From Microcoleaceae cyanobacterium MO_207.B10 (GTDB taxonomy: Bacteria > Cyanobacteriota > Cyanobacteriia > Cyanobacteriales > Microcoleaceae): 39,837 bases of DNA. Of the stretch, positions 1 to 7,587 are shown one piece after another. The notes under the pieces were generated by a model. The model saw only the letters and a list, made by a program, of their open reading frames with translations, was not told the DNA's origin and did not search any database. Every line of letters begins with the position of its first letter. Within the stretch, counting starts at the first letter, position 1. The stretch is taken from NCBI GenBank assembly GCA_030064835.1, contig JASJEE010000005.1, forward strand, positions 1 through 39,837. Reading direction: 5' to 3'. A program made the position numbers and the translations under genes.

Positions 1-190
1 ATACCAAATTGATAAATGTTTGCTACAAATATTATCAATCTTGGGTGTAGGGTGTAGGGTTTTTGGTGTGCTTAAATAATATAAAAAACAAAAAAAAGCC
101 TGATTATCAAAGGGATAAAGTCAAAAAACTTGATTAATTAGTTAATAATTGAAGTTTCCTCAAGCATAACATTATTTTTTTAATTGCTAT
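1..190. repeat. ~190-bp dispersed repeat, copy 1
   Basis: This segment matches bases 2473-2671 almost throughout. The first ~50 bases are identical, and after a variable GTAGGGT-type heptamer stretch the match resumes from about 108 (GATTATCA, GGGATAAAG, ACTTGATTAATTAGTTAATA). It begins ATACCAAATT and ends near TAATTGCTAT, so the ends are imperfect inverted repeats. The copy starts at the first base of the window and may extend beyond it. No ORF lies inside. It looks like a non-coding MITE-type or intergenic repeat. Confidence 0.75.
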
Positions 191-257
191 AACTGATAAC
201 TGTTAACTGATAACCGAAATAGGAATGCTATATTTCCCAGAAAATCTAAATATATCT

Positions 258-1937
258 TCACCTTTCTGCCATTTTATCTAACTTTTCTCTAACAGATAGT
301 TGAAATCCTGACTGTAGCACCAATAAAAATCCTAATCCTGACAAAATAAAAGCTAAAATTGCTGCTTTCATATAACCTCCAGTTAGTAATACTGAAGCTG
401 AGAGAAAAGTAAATCCACTCATACAAGTAAAAATCAAAATTCTGAGTGCTAAATTAATCCGTTTTAATAATCTATCATTTTCAATAGAACGGACTCGAAA
501 TTGAATTTCACCATCTTCAATTTTGTCTTCAATTTGGCGAATTAAAATCTCACTTTTACTTGGTTGTTGTAACTTATACTTAATAAAATTCTTAGTTTGT
601 CTAGCTAATTCACCTACAACTCTACCTCTACCTTGAACAACAGTTAAACTCTTAACAAAAGGTTGAGCGCAAGTAACTAAACTGTACTCAGGGTCCAGTT
701 CCCTAGCGATACCATCCAGAGTAGTTAACGACTTTAAAATAAAAGTCATTTGAGCAGGCAAACGAAATGGTTGCTGTTCAAATAACACATAAATTTCCTC
801 TTTAATTTCATCAAAATTATAAAAATCAACAGGTTTATCTGTAAAATTTTCCAATAAAAAATTCACCAATCTTTTCACAGGCGTCATATCCACCATCGGT
901 TCAATTAAACCGATAGTAATCAAAGTATTAGTAACCTCTTCAACATCCTTTTTTAAAATTGCGAAAAACGTTTTAATCATCTCGTCCTTCGTCAATGACT
1001 TTACCTCAGCCATCATGCCAAAATCATAAAAAATCACCCCTCCATTCGAACTAACTGCTAAATTTCCTGGATGAGGATCTGCTTGAAAAAATCCATCTAA
1101 TAATAATTGCTTCAAATAACAACAAACTCCGATTTCATTAATATGTTCAGGTTTAATATTAGAAGCTTCTAAACGCATCCGGTCATTAATTTTTATTCCC
1201 GGTAAATACTCAAGAGTTAATACTTTTGTCGTGGTATGAGTCCAATAAACACGAGGCACAATTATCTCAGAATAATTTTTAAAATTTTCCCGAAACCGAT
1301 CAGCATTTTTACCTTCTTGTATATAATCAATTTCTTGATAGAGAATCTTAAAAAACTCATAATAAATAGCATCTAACTCATACTTTTTTGCCCAAGCAAA
1401 ATATCTTTGACAAAAACGGATAACATTTTTGACAACTTTCACATCTAAATCAAATAAAGCTTTTAACCCTGGACGTTGTACCTTAATTACAACTTCCTCA
1501 CCTGTTTGTAACTGGGCTTTATGCACCTGGCCCAGACTGGCGGCAGCTATGGGGCGTTCTTGAAAATCTCGATACAGAGAATAAAGAGGATTACCAAGTT
1601 CAGACTCAATAATGGCGATCGCTTCGGTAGTATCAAAAGGAGGGACTTTATCTTGTAACTCTCCCAACTCTTCAATATATTCACTAGGTAATAAATCGGC
1701 CCTAGTTGATAGAGATTGCCCAATTTTAATAAAAGTCGGGCCCAAATCTAACATGGTTTTCACCAACCAGCGAGCCCGATGTTTTCTGACAGACGTAGAC
1801 TTATTTTCAAACAGATTATCCCACCATAAAAAGAAAAAAAATTTCCCGGCAGCACTAAAAACATCTATTTGTCTTCTCAGAGGAGAATATTGAGTGCGTT
1901 GCCAACGAAGAGGCTTAGAAGTATTTTTAGCGACCAT
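258..1937 (-). CDS. ABC1/AarF/UbiB family atypical protein kinase
   Basis: This 559-residue protein belongs to the ABC1 (ADCK/UbiB) family of atypical kinase-like ATPases, which in bacteria and plastids is linked to quinone and prenyl-lipid metabolism. Visible motifs are the family-specific KxGQ region (FIKIGQSLSTRADLLP, about residues 70-85), the Ala-rich nucleotide loop AAASLGQVHKA followed by VVIKVQRPG (the lysine position), the catalytic-loop-like ADPHPGNL and the metal-binding YDFGMM (about 287-308). The C-terminus (about 500-550) has two hydrophobic segments, consistent with membrane attachment. Length is typical for cyanobacterial members, which usually occur as several paralogues per genome, so the exact substrate cannot be assigned. 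The gene stands alone between two copies of a ~190-bp repeat. Family assignment is firm; function is inferred from the family. Confidence 0.93.
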   Translation of the reverse strand: MVAKNTSKPLRWQRTQYSPLRRQIDVFSAAGKFFFFLWWDNLFENKSTSVRKHRARWLVKTMLDLGPTFIKIGQSLSTRADLLPSEYIEELGELQDKVPPFDTTEAIAIIESELGNPLYSLYRDFQERPIAAASLGQVHKAQLQTGEEVVIKVQRPGLKALFDLDVKVVKNVIRFCQRYFAWAKKYELDAIYYEFFKILYQEIDYIQEGKNADRFRENFKNYSEIIVPRVYWTHTTTKVLTLEYLPGIKINDRMRLEASNIKPEHINEIGVCCYLKQLLLDGFFQADPHPGNLAVSSNGGVIFYDFGMMAEVKSLTKDEMIKTFFAILKKDVEEVTNTLITIGLIEPMVDMTPVKRLVNFLLENFTDKPVDFYNFDEIKEEIYVLFEQQPFRLPAQMTFILKSLTTLDGIARELDPEYSLVTCAQPFVKSLTVVQGRGRVVGELARQTKNFIKYKLQQPSKSEILIRQIEDKIEDGEIQFRVRSIENDRLLKRINLALRILIFTCMSGFTFLSASVLLTGGYMKAAILAFILSGLGFLLVLQSGFQLSVREKLDKMAER

Positions 1938-2019
1938 ACTATAGGTTATGTAAATCTATCCACCGCCCATTGATTGTAACTGGGAAACTGACATTCGGAA
2001 AGATGGGTCAATTTATAGA

Positions 2020-2072
2020 GTGGGGGAGGTGTGGGAAGTAGGGAAGGTGTGGGGAGAGGGGGAAGTGTGGGC
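2020..2072. repeat. GT/GGGA-rich low-complexity tract
   Basis: This is a purine-rich stretch of degenerate GTGGG(A/G)AG-type repeats immediately upstream of the ABC1 kinase gene. It resembles the short tandemly repeated sequences common in filamentous cyanobacteria. It has no coding potential that I trust. Confidence 0.5.
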
Positions 2073-2126
2073 AAAAATAGACATTCTCACAATTATTATG
2101 CAGGACAACCCAAAAACAATAATACC

Positions 2127-2277
2127 TTACAGCGCTTTTGAAATTGATGAACCAGATCGTCACAACCAAAACCCTGCTGTAGGGGCGTTTTGCTCCGCAA
2201 CATATAAAGCGGCAGCTTGGCGTGAGCCAATGGCCATTCGCCCCTACTGTGGTCTACCGAAATGAAAACTGCTGTAA
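2127..2277. repeat. MITE-like element, TTACAGCGCTTTT family, copy A
   Basis: The element starts TTACAGCGCTTTT and ends AAAACTGCTGTAA, whose reverse complement is TTACAGCAGTTTT, giving ~13-bp terminal inverted repeats with two mismatches. Inside are phrases shared with related copies at 21424-21532 and 34196-34302: TTGATGAACCA, AAAACCCTG, CTACTGTGGTCTACCGA. The interior also carries GTAGGGGCG and CGCCCCTAC as an inverted pair. There is no transposase; it is non-autonomous. Confidence 0.7.
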
Positions 2278-2344
2278 TCTCAAAGTTAAGGTTAAAGTGG
2301 AAAACTGTGCCGACATATATATAAGGAAAAAAAAGCAATAATGA

Positions 2345-2472
2345 AAGCGCTTTTCACCCTAGTAGACCACAACTTCAGCCTTCTTGGGATTCGCACCCCT
2401 TGTTTCACCGCTCCACCGCTCCACCTACCACCTAGATTTTTAACTGTGGTTTACTCATATAAAAACTGCTGT
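2345..2472. repeat. MITE-like element, second family, copy A
   Basis: This segment is strongly similar to 37035-37172. Both begin AGCGCTTTTCACCC(A/T)AGTAGAC, contain AGCCTTCTTGGGATT or a close variant, and end CACCTAGATTTTTAACTGTGG through ACTCATATAAAAACTGCTGTA. The ends are related to the TTACAGC termini of the neighbouring family. It abuts the next repeat at 2473 with no spacer. Confidence 0.72.
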
Positions 2473-2671
2473 ATACCAAATTGATAAATGTTTGCTACAA
2501 ATATTATCAATCTTGGGTGTAGGTTGTAGGGTGTGGGGTGTAGGGTGTGGTTAAATCAGAGGAAAAACAAAGAAAAAGGCCGATTATCACAGGGATAAAG
2601 TCGAAAAACTTGATTAATTAGTTAATAGTTGAAGTTTTCTCAACCATCACATTCTTTTTTTTAATTGGTAT
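2473..2671. repeat. ~190-bp dispersed repeat, copy 2
   Basis: This is the second copy of the element at 1-190, in the same orientation, so the pair brackets the ABC1 kinase gene as direct repeats. Its termini ATACCAAATT and AATTGGTAT form a short imperfect inverted repeat. It differs from copy 1 mainly by extra GTAGGGTGTGGG heptamer-like repeats after base ~50. Confidence 0.75.
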
Positions 2672-2733
2672 TAGACATTTCCAATAATCAAAAATCAAGT
2701 CAATTATCATATAAAAAACATCAATTATTTCTG

Positions 2734-2754
2734 CCTGCTCCCTGCTCCCTGCTC
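2734..2754. repeat. Heptamer tandem repeat (CCTGCTC x3)
   Basis: Three perfect copies of a 7-bp unit lie just downstream of the 290-residue hypothetical gene. They are typical of cyanobacterial short tandemly repeated repetitive (STRR) heptamers. Confidence 0.7.
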
Positions 2755-2798
2755 ACTCTTTTCCGGAGAGGTCTTTTGTAGCTTCATGTCCAGAAGAA

Positions 2799-3671
2799 TC
2801 AACTTTTCTCTGCTTGCTTTTTGGCAATATCGCTGTTTTTCTGATAAAGTTCAGCTCTGTTCACTGCCACATCATAGCGTGAATAATCAGGTGAAACACT
2901 GGCCATTAATTCTGCTGCCTGCTGCCATTTTCCGGCGATCGCCAACCACTCCTGACTAGATTTGGCATTTTTCCCATTAGCAACAGCTTCTTGAGCGAGT
3001 CGCACAGCTTGATAAAAAGCCTCTTTTGAGCTAACCTCAGTATTTTGTGAATTATTAATAGGAGTAGATGGAGACTGAGAAACAATATTTTCTGATACCG
3101 ACCTTTGAGTCAAGTTAGAGAAATTTATCCATTTATTAACTTGCACACCTAAAGTTAACATTAGCAGGCTCATAAAAAAACCACCCATAATACCCATTTG
3201 AAACTGATTTTGCTTTTGCACTTCAGTAGGATAAACAGTCTGAGACAAAGGTAGTTGAATTGGTTGAGATTTTTGAGATTTTTTAGTCTGGAAATAATCT
3301 GCTAGTTGTTTAAAGATATTAGGTCTAGCTAAAGTAATTTGTTGAGACCAAAGTAATTGATTCTCTGAATCTCTACTAATTTCCTCAAGCCACAATAATT
3401 GTTGTTCTTGAACAATCCTACTATTAATTTTTACCCTCCGAATATTATGGGGTGAAATAGCTTCCAGAATTTGCTTAATTTGCTCTACGAGGTGAGACTG
3501 TTCTAAGTGTTCAAAATCGGCAGCTTCACATAAAAGTTGCAAGACACCATCAGAAAAAACAGCTCTAATTCTGACACCCACTGTAGCAAGTTCTTCATTA
3601 AGAACTTGGATAATTGCTGCTACACTACCCTGACGAGCTTGCATAGTTATATCATTAATCTGATCTGCCAT
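2799..3671 (-). CDS. Conserved cyanobacterial hypothetical protein with one central TM segment
   Basis: I do not recognise a named family for this 290-residue protein. The N-terminal ~100 residues look globular and mixed alpha/beta; this half starts with a helix (MADQINDITMQARQGSVAAI) and includes VGVRIRAVFSDGVLQLLCEA. A linker rich in Gln, Ser and Lys follows. One hydrophobic segment at about 158-182 (MGIMGGFFMSLLMLTLGVQV) is a likely membrane anchor. The C-terminal part after about residue 215 is helical, with an EAxxxAxxAxxxGK pattern reminiscent of a helical hairpin (EAFYQAVRLAQEAVANGKNA). I infer a single-pass membrane protein with domains on either side. The gene is monocistronic, and the start is preceded only by a weak Shine-Dalgarno-like sequence. 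Confidence 0.75.
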   Translation of the reverse strand: MADQINDITMQARQGSVAAIIQVLNEELATVGVRIRAVFSDGVLQLLCEAADFEHLEQSHLVEQIKQILEAISPHNIRRVKINSRIVQEQQLLWLEEISRDSENQLLWSQQITLARPNIFKQLADYFQTKKSQKSQPIQLPLSQTVYPTEVQKQNQFQMGIMGGFFMSLLMLTLGVQVNKWINFSNLTQRSVSENIVSQSPSTPINNSQNTEVSSKEAFYQAVRLAQEAVANGKNAKSSQEWLAIAGKWQQAAELMASVSPDYSRYDVAVNRAELYQKNSDIAKKQAEKS

Positions 3672-3941
3672 TGGCGGTTACTGAAATTAATTTAATAGTT
3701 AACCCAGATGGTTGAATATTACTCTTAATTTATCTGAATTTATCTGACTTCTGTTCTCCGACTCCACACTTAATTTATACTTTATAGAACCCCTAAGTGT
3801 ATCTTTGACTGAGACTAAATTTTTGAGGCACGGAGTAGTCTGTAGAGATAGGAAATACAACCAAAAGATGGAAAAATATTCCCATACAGCCCATCTCCCC
3901 ATCACCCTAGCACCCCCTGCACCCCATCACACCATCTATTT

Positions 3942-3971
3942 TTCTATAGACCCCAAATGGGGTCTATAGAA
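3942..3971. promoter_or_regulatory. Perfect 13-bp hairpin upstream of leuD
   Basis: TTCTATAGACCCC and GGGGTCTATAGAA are perfect complements around the 4-base loop AAAT. The hairpin ends 59 bases before the leuD start codon. There is no T-run on the plus strand, so it is not a classical terminator. It could be a leader-RNA hairpin of leuD or an inserted palindromic repeat. Confidence 0.6.
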
Positions 3972-4030
3972 GTTAAGAGTCTTGTGTTAAAATTTGCGAC
4001 AGCATTAGAGGGAAAACAGGAAACTGAATT

Positions 4031-4585
4031 ATGGCCAAATCGCTAAGTGGCAAAGTCTTTGTAGTAGATGACAATATTGATACCGATCAAATTATTCCCG
4101 CCGAGTATCTGACTTTGGTTCCCTCCAAGCCAGATGAATATGAAAAGTTAGGTAGTTATGCTCTGTGTGGGTTGCCTGATCGCTACGGTAAGTTTATCGA
4201 GTCTGGAGAAATGAAGACCAACTATCCCATTATCGTGGCGGGAGAAAATTTTGGTTGTGGTTCTTCGCGGGAACACGCACCCATCGCTCTAGGTGCTTCT
4301 GGTGTTCAAGCAGTGCTGGCCCAGTCTTATGCTCGTATATTTTTCCGCAACTGTTCAGCGACTGGAGAATTATACCCATGGGAGTCTGTTGATCGCCTCT
4401 GTGAGTTATTTGAAACTGGCCAAGAAGTTACTATTGATTTTGAACAAAACCAAGTAATTAATCATACTTTGGGTAAAACTTATCAGTTGAAGGATTTGGG
4501 AGAAGTCAGACCAGTAATTGATGCGGGTGGTCTTTTTGCCTATGCTCGTCAAACGGGTATGATTCCTCAAACACAAAATTCTTAA
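4031..4585 (+). CDS. leuD: 3-isopropylmalate dehydratase small subunit
   Basis: LeuD pairs with LeuC to isomerise 2-isopropylmalate to 3-isopropylmalate in leucine biosynthesis. This 184-residue protein shows the swivel-domain hallmarks DNIDTDQIIPAEY near residue 14 and NFGCGSSREHAPIAL near residue 75, plus a DAGGLFAYARQTG C-terminus. The length fits the short LeuD form rather than the ~200-residue proteobacterial form. An AGGA lies about 10 bases before the ATG. leuC is not in the window, so the gene is separated from its partner subunit here, which is common in cyanobacteria. A perfect hairpin lies in its upstream region and a weaker stem-loop just downstream. Confidence 0.96.
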   Translation: MAKSLSGKVFVVDDNIDTDQIIPAEYLTLVPSKPDEYEKLGSYALCGLPDRYGKFIESGEMKTNYPIIVAGENFGCGSSREHAPIALGASGVQAVLAQSYARIFFRNCSATGELYPWESVDRLCELFETGQEVTIDFEQNQVINHTLGKTYQLKDLGEVRPVIDAGGLFAYARQTGMIPQTQNS

Positions 4586-4601
4586 ACTTTTTTTGTCAAT
4601 G

Positions 4602-4621
4602 GGAGAGACAAGTTTCTCTCC
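4602..4621 (+). terminator. leuD: Possible leuD terminator stem-loop
   Basis: GGAGAGA and TCTCTCC form a 7-bp stem with a 6-base loop 16 bases after the leuD stop codon. The downstream sequence is only TTAATTAAT, not a strong T-run. The call is therefore tentative. Confidence 0.45.
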
Positions 4622-4661
4622 TTAATTAATGTTCAAATTTTCGATAATTTTCAACTGTTTT

Positions 4662-4767
4662 ATACCAAATCCGCCAAGCGTGAGATGGGATTTTGTAAAG
4701 TTACAGTCGTTGCTAAATCAGGGATTGGGTGATAGGACAAGCCTGGTTTTATATCCGGATTTGGTAT
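4662..4767. repeat. 106-bp MITE-like element with perfect 12-bp terminal inverted repeats
   Basis: It begins ATACCAAATCCG and ends CGGATTTGGTAT, a perfect 12-bp inverted pair enclosing ~80 bases with no ORF. The terminal ATACCAA resembles the ends of the repeats at 1-190 and 2473-2671, which suggests related mobilisation machinery elsewhere in the genome. A clear target duplication could not be fixed. Confidence 0.7.
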
Positions 4768-4783
4768 TATTTGATATTTCATG

Positions 4784-4811
4784 GTAGGGGCGATTGGCTA
4801 ATCGCCCCTAC
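4784..4811. repeat. Palindromic GTAGGGGCGATT repeat, copy 1
   Basis: GTAGGGGCGATT and AATCGCCCCTAC are perfect complements around the loop GGCT. A near copy with one base missing occurs at 19771-19796. The same motif is split across the interior of the element at 2127-2277. Confidence 0.7.
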
Positions 4812-4998
4812 AGTCAGGAGGTAAAGTGAGTAGCGTTACTTGAATGTTCTATTTATTAAATAACTAAAAAATATCCCCTCATTTGTTACCTTAAACAGTA
4901 AATTTTGTATAATTTTTACACAAAATATTTACCATAATTTCAGAAAACAAAAGAGGGAAATAAAGACAACAATCAAACAGTCACTTTATTTGTTGTCA

Positions 4999-5481
4999 TT
5001 AATTTTGCATAAATTGCTGTAGACCACGAGTCATCATATCAACTATTCCCTCTCGCTGATTAATTTCAGTATTTGCCTCAGCTTCTATACGTTCTACTAT
5101 ATCCGGTGAAAGATTAAGCAACTGCTTTAACTTTTGATAAGCAACTTCTTCCTCTTCATTAATATTTGGCTCATCAGGAGTACGAGCACTACAAGCAATT
5201 ACTTCATAACCTAATTTTAATACAAGTTCCCTTTCTTGTTGACTTTCTAATTTGGGAATTGATTCCTCCAATGGTATATTTTGCATGAGATAATCCCGTA
5301 ATTCCTCTTGAAGTTGTTTTTGGGAATCTCCTGTAGCAAATAAACTACTGAAACTATTCAACATTAGATCAACTTCCTCTTGTGCCAGTTGTCCGTCAGA
5401 CCATGCCATATAAGCAACAATTCGCAACAAATTCATCTGGTGTGGAGTAATAGATGGGGGTGGAGGTGGTTGTACTGCCAT
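4999..5481 (-). CDS. TerB-like (tellurite resistance/DjlA N-terminal type) helical protein
   Basis: This 160-residue soluble protein has the all-helical TerB-like fold signature. HQMNLLRIVAYMAWSDGQLA followed by QEEVDLMLNSFSSLF (about residues 13-48) matches the metal-binding first helices, with the conserved D-G-x-L-x-x-x-E. A second acidic repeat, EEEEVAYQKLKQLL, sits near residue 115. TerB-like domains occur in many cyanobacterial proteins of unknown role and do not imply tellurite resistance. A good ribosome site (GAGG, 8 bases before ATG) supports the start. The gene is isolated. Family call is likely; function is unknown. Confidence 0.8.
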   Translation of the reverse strand: MAVQPPPPPSITPHQMNLLRIVAYMAWSDGQLAQEEVDLMLNSFSSLFATGDSQKQLQEELRDYLMQNIPLEESIPKLESQQERELVLKLGYEVIACSARTPDEPNINEEEEVAYQKLKQLLNLSPDIVERIEAEANTEINQREGIVDMMTRGLQQFMQN

Positions 5482-6331
5482 AAATTTTTCCTCAATTATT
5501 GGCTATTCATAGCTCAAGTTTTAACCTAGCATCAAGCTAATAGTTATTATCCAATTGTTGACAATTTTTAAATATTTCCTTTGATATAGCCTTATGCAGG
5601 CTGTAAAATTCTAATCAACCTTTTCATTCTATGAAGCTCTCCATAAAAACGCCGATTCTCAAAGGTAGAAAGAAAGTAGTGATCGCCTCTTCCCTCAAAA
5701 CTCCTTTAACTACTCAACTTTTTCATTGTACGAAGCACTGAAGAAGAAAATCGCGCCGAGAAAATTAGGCTTGCATCCTCAAACCAACTGTGGTTTAATT
5801 AGATTAAATTTTACATCCCAAACTTCAAATTGTAACATTAAAAGTAGTATTAAAATCGGTAGCTTGGTAGGTATTTATACTTTATAAATCATCTTCATTG
5901 ACCTTTCTCATTTGTCAAATTCTTAGAAAATATTCAGCATAAACACTTACTTAATTGTTTACTCATAAGTTACCACTATGATTTCCTCCTGAATTCTGAC
6001 TCCTGACTCATAGTTTAATACTACATTCTGAAGTGCGGAATGTAGGTTAAATGGTTCGATAATTTCGATTCTGTCTATTCTAGAAAACCCTTGACGAGTT
6101 TTTCCCTGATCCTCTGGTTACCTTCCTGGTAGTCTCTTTTTTTCTCAGAGCTTGGACTACCTTCAGAGTTTGGATTGATAATAAAGATGTCAAGCGCAAC
6201 GACTAACAAATTGGTTAGAGTATTATGCTAAGTGGTATGGAATTGTTTGTGTATCAGTTCCCCCACATTTCACAAGTCAAGAATAGACTTGTCATGAATC
6301 TGGTTTGAACAACATGAAGGAGAAACTTTCA
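5482..6331. other. Intergenic region, 850 bp, divergent promoters
   Basis: This stretch separates the TerB-like gene (leftward) from the methyltransferase gene (rightward), so both promoters should lie here. I see no credible ORF. One clear structure is the stem CTACATTCTG/CGGAATGTAG (one G-T pair) around AAGTG at 6021-6045. No tRNA fold was found. Confidence 0.5.
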
Positions 6332-7210
6332 ATGCAAAAAGTAGATATGTTAAAGGAAATAAACCAAAGTTTTACTGATGAGTTTATTGATTTGGTTCAA
6401 AGTTATCAAAATACTGTTGAATATAATCAATATGTATGGATTGATTTTTATAAAAAAACTGACACAATAGACTATTTAAAAAATCACAGAGATTATATAG
6501 TAAATAATTCCTATGGTTGGGGTAATAGACCTTTTCATTATATGTGGAAAATTTTAGTTGAGCAAATGCCAGAAAATTTTAGTTTTTTAGAAATAGGCGT
6601 ACATAAGGCTCAGATACTTTCCCTGATCGGGATATTGTGTAATAGGTTAGGGAAACAAGCAAAAATCATTGGAGTAACTCCTTTTGAACTTTTTCAAGAA
6701 ACAAGAAAAGTCGGATTTATTCCGTTTATAAAGCAAAAAGTTAGCCGCAAAGTATTGATAGAAGAATTATACAATTATTTGGGGTTAACTTATGATAATA
6801 CTATAATATTTGATGGCTATTCCGAAGACAAGCTAGTTCAAAATCAAGTAGAAACTCATGGTACATTCGATTTAGTTTTTATTGATGGAGATCATAAATA
6901 TGAAGTTGTAGCTAATGATATAAAATGCTACAGTAAAATGTTAAGAAAAGGAGGCTTTATAATTATGGATGACTCTTCTAACTTTTTGGAATTTCCAGAT
7001 TACTATGAAATGGAAGATAAAGATGTAAATCCAGTAGATAAAAAATTTGATAACAAAAAATTTAAGTTTAGTAATGGTAAAGCTTATAGAAAAGTATTCA
7101 AAGGATGTATGGGAGTATCTGAAGCTGTAAGAGATCTAATTGAATCTAATGATGAATTTCTTTATCTATTTGCCTGTGGACATAATCGTGTTTGGATGAA
7201 ATTGAATTAG
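6332..7210 (+). CDS. Class I SAM-dependent methyltransferase (Methyltransf_24-like)
   Basis: A 292-residue putative methyltransferase. The SAM-binding motif I appears as FSFLEIGVHKAQ (about residue 83) and the acidic motif as DLVFIDGDHKYE (about 179-190), followed by LRKGGFIIMDD, the pattern of Methyltransf_24/CmcI-like enzymes that act on sugars or natural products. The substrate cannot be inferred. I chose ATG 6332 over the in-frame TTG at 6305 because AAGGAG ends 9 bases before it. The gene is AT-rich, Lys/Asn-rich and monocistronic, and its base composition looks lower in G+C than its neighbours, which may mean horizontal acquisition. Confidence 0.78.
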   Translation: MQKVDMLKEINQSFTDEFIDLVQSYQNTVEYNQYVWIDFYKKTDTIDYLKNHRDYIVNNSYGWGNRPFHYMWKILVEQMPENFSFLEIGVHKAQILSLIGILCNRLGKQAKIIGVTPFELFQETRKVGFIPFIKQKVSRKVLIEELYNYLGLTYDNTIIFDGYSEDKLVQNQVETHGTFDLVFIDGDHKYEVVANDIKCYSKMLRKGGFIIMDDSSNFLEFPDYYEMEDKDVNPVDKKFDNKKFKFSNGKAYRKVFKGCMGVSEAVRDLIESNDEFLYLFACGHNRVWMKLN

Positions 7211-7587
7211 CAACTTGGAGAGCGAAAAATTTCGGGGGAGATAAGCTGCTGTATATTTAATATGATGATATCGGAAATAAACCTTTCTGCGTCCGCGTTG
7301 AAAAAAACTACCAGATTTTCACCATTTATACTGAAAATCTTCTAGTGCGGGCAAAATGCCCGCGAGGGTGTACCTCAAAACAACGGGAAGCGCTGTAAGT
7401 ATAATATATCATCTCTATAGAAAATCAGGACAAACAACACACATAATGCCCGGCTTTCTCATCCCTCCGCTCCCCTAATAGCTGTCGCACTTGCTCCGCC
7501 TTTTCCTATGGGATGCTCTGCAAACATATCGGCGACAGCCGAAACGGGAGAACCCTGGACTTCCCGCTGGAGGAGTTAAGCTTTTTA
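7211..7587. other. Intergenic region between convergent genes
   Basis: This 377-base gap lies between converging genes. It contains the stem GCGGGC/GCCCGC (7347-7363, loop AAAAT), which could act as a bidirectional terminator although no long T-run follows. Around 7385 and 7495 there are phrases resembling dispersed cyanobacterial repeats (AGCGCTGTAA, CGGCGACAGCCG). No ORF is supported. Confidence 0.45.

Noticed and set aside
2020-2338. Two overlapping ~80-codon ORFs
   Set aside because: Both read through the G-rich tract and the TTACAGC-family element, which explains them.
3699-3905. 68-codon minus-strand ORF upstream of the 290-residue hypothetical
   Set aside because: Its composition is atypical, it has no ribosome site, and it lies in a low-complexity CACCC-rich region.
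6021-6045. Hairpin as a riboswitch or small RNA gene
   Set aside because: It is a single stem with no recognised riboswitch core or terminator. It is noted only within the intergenic entry.
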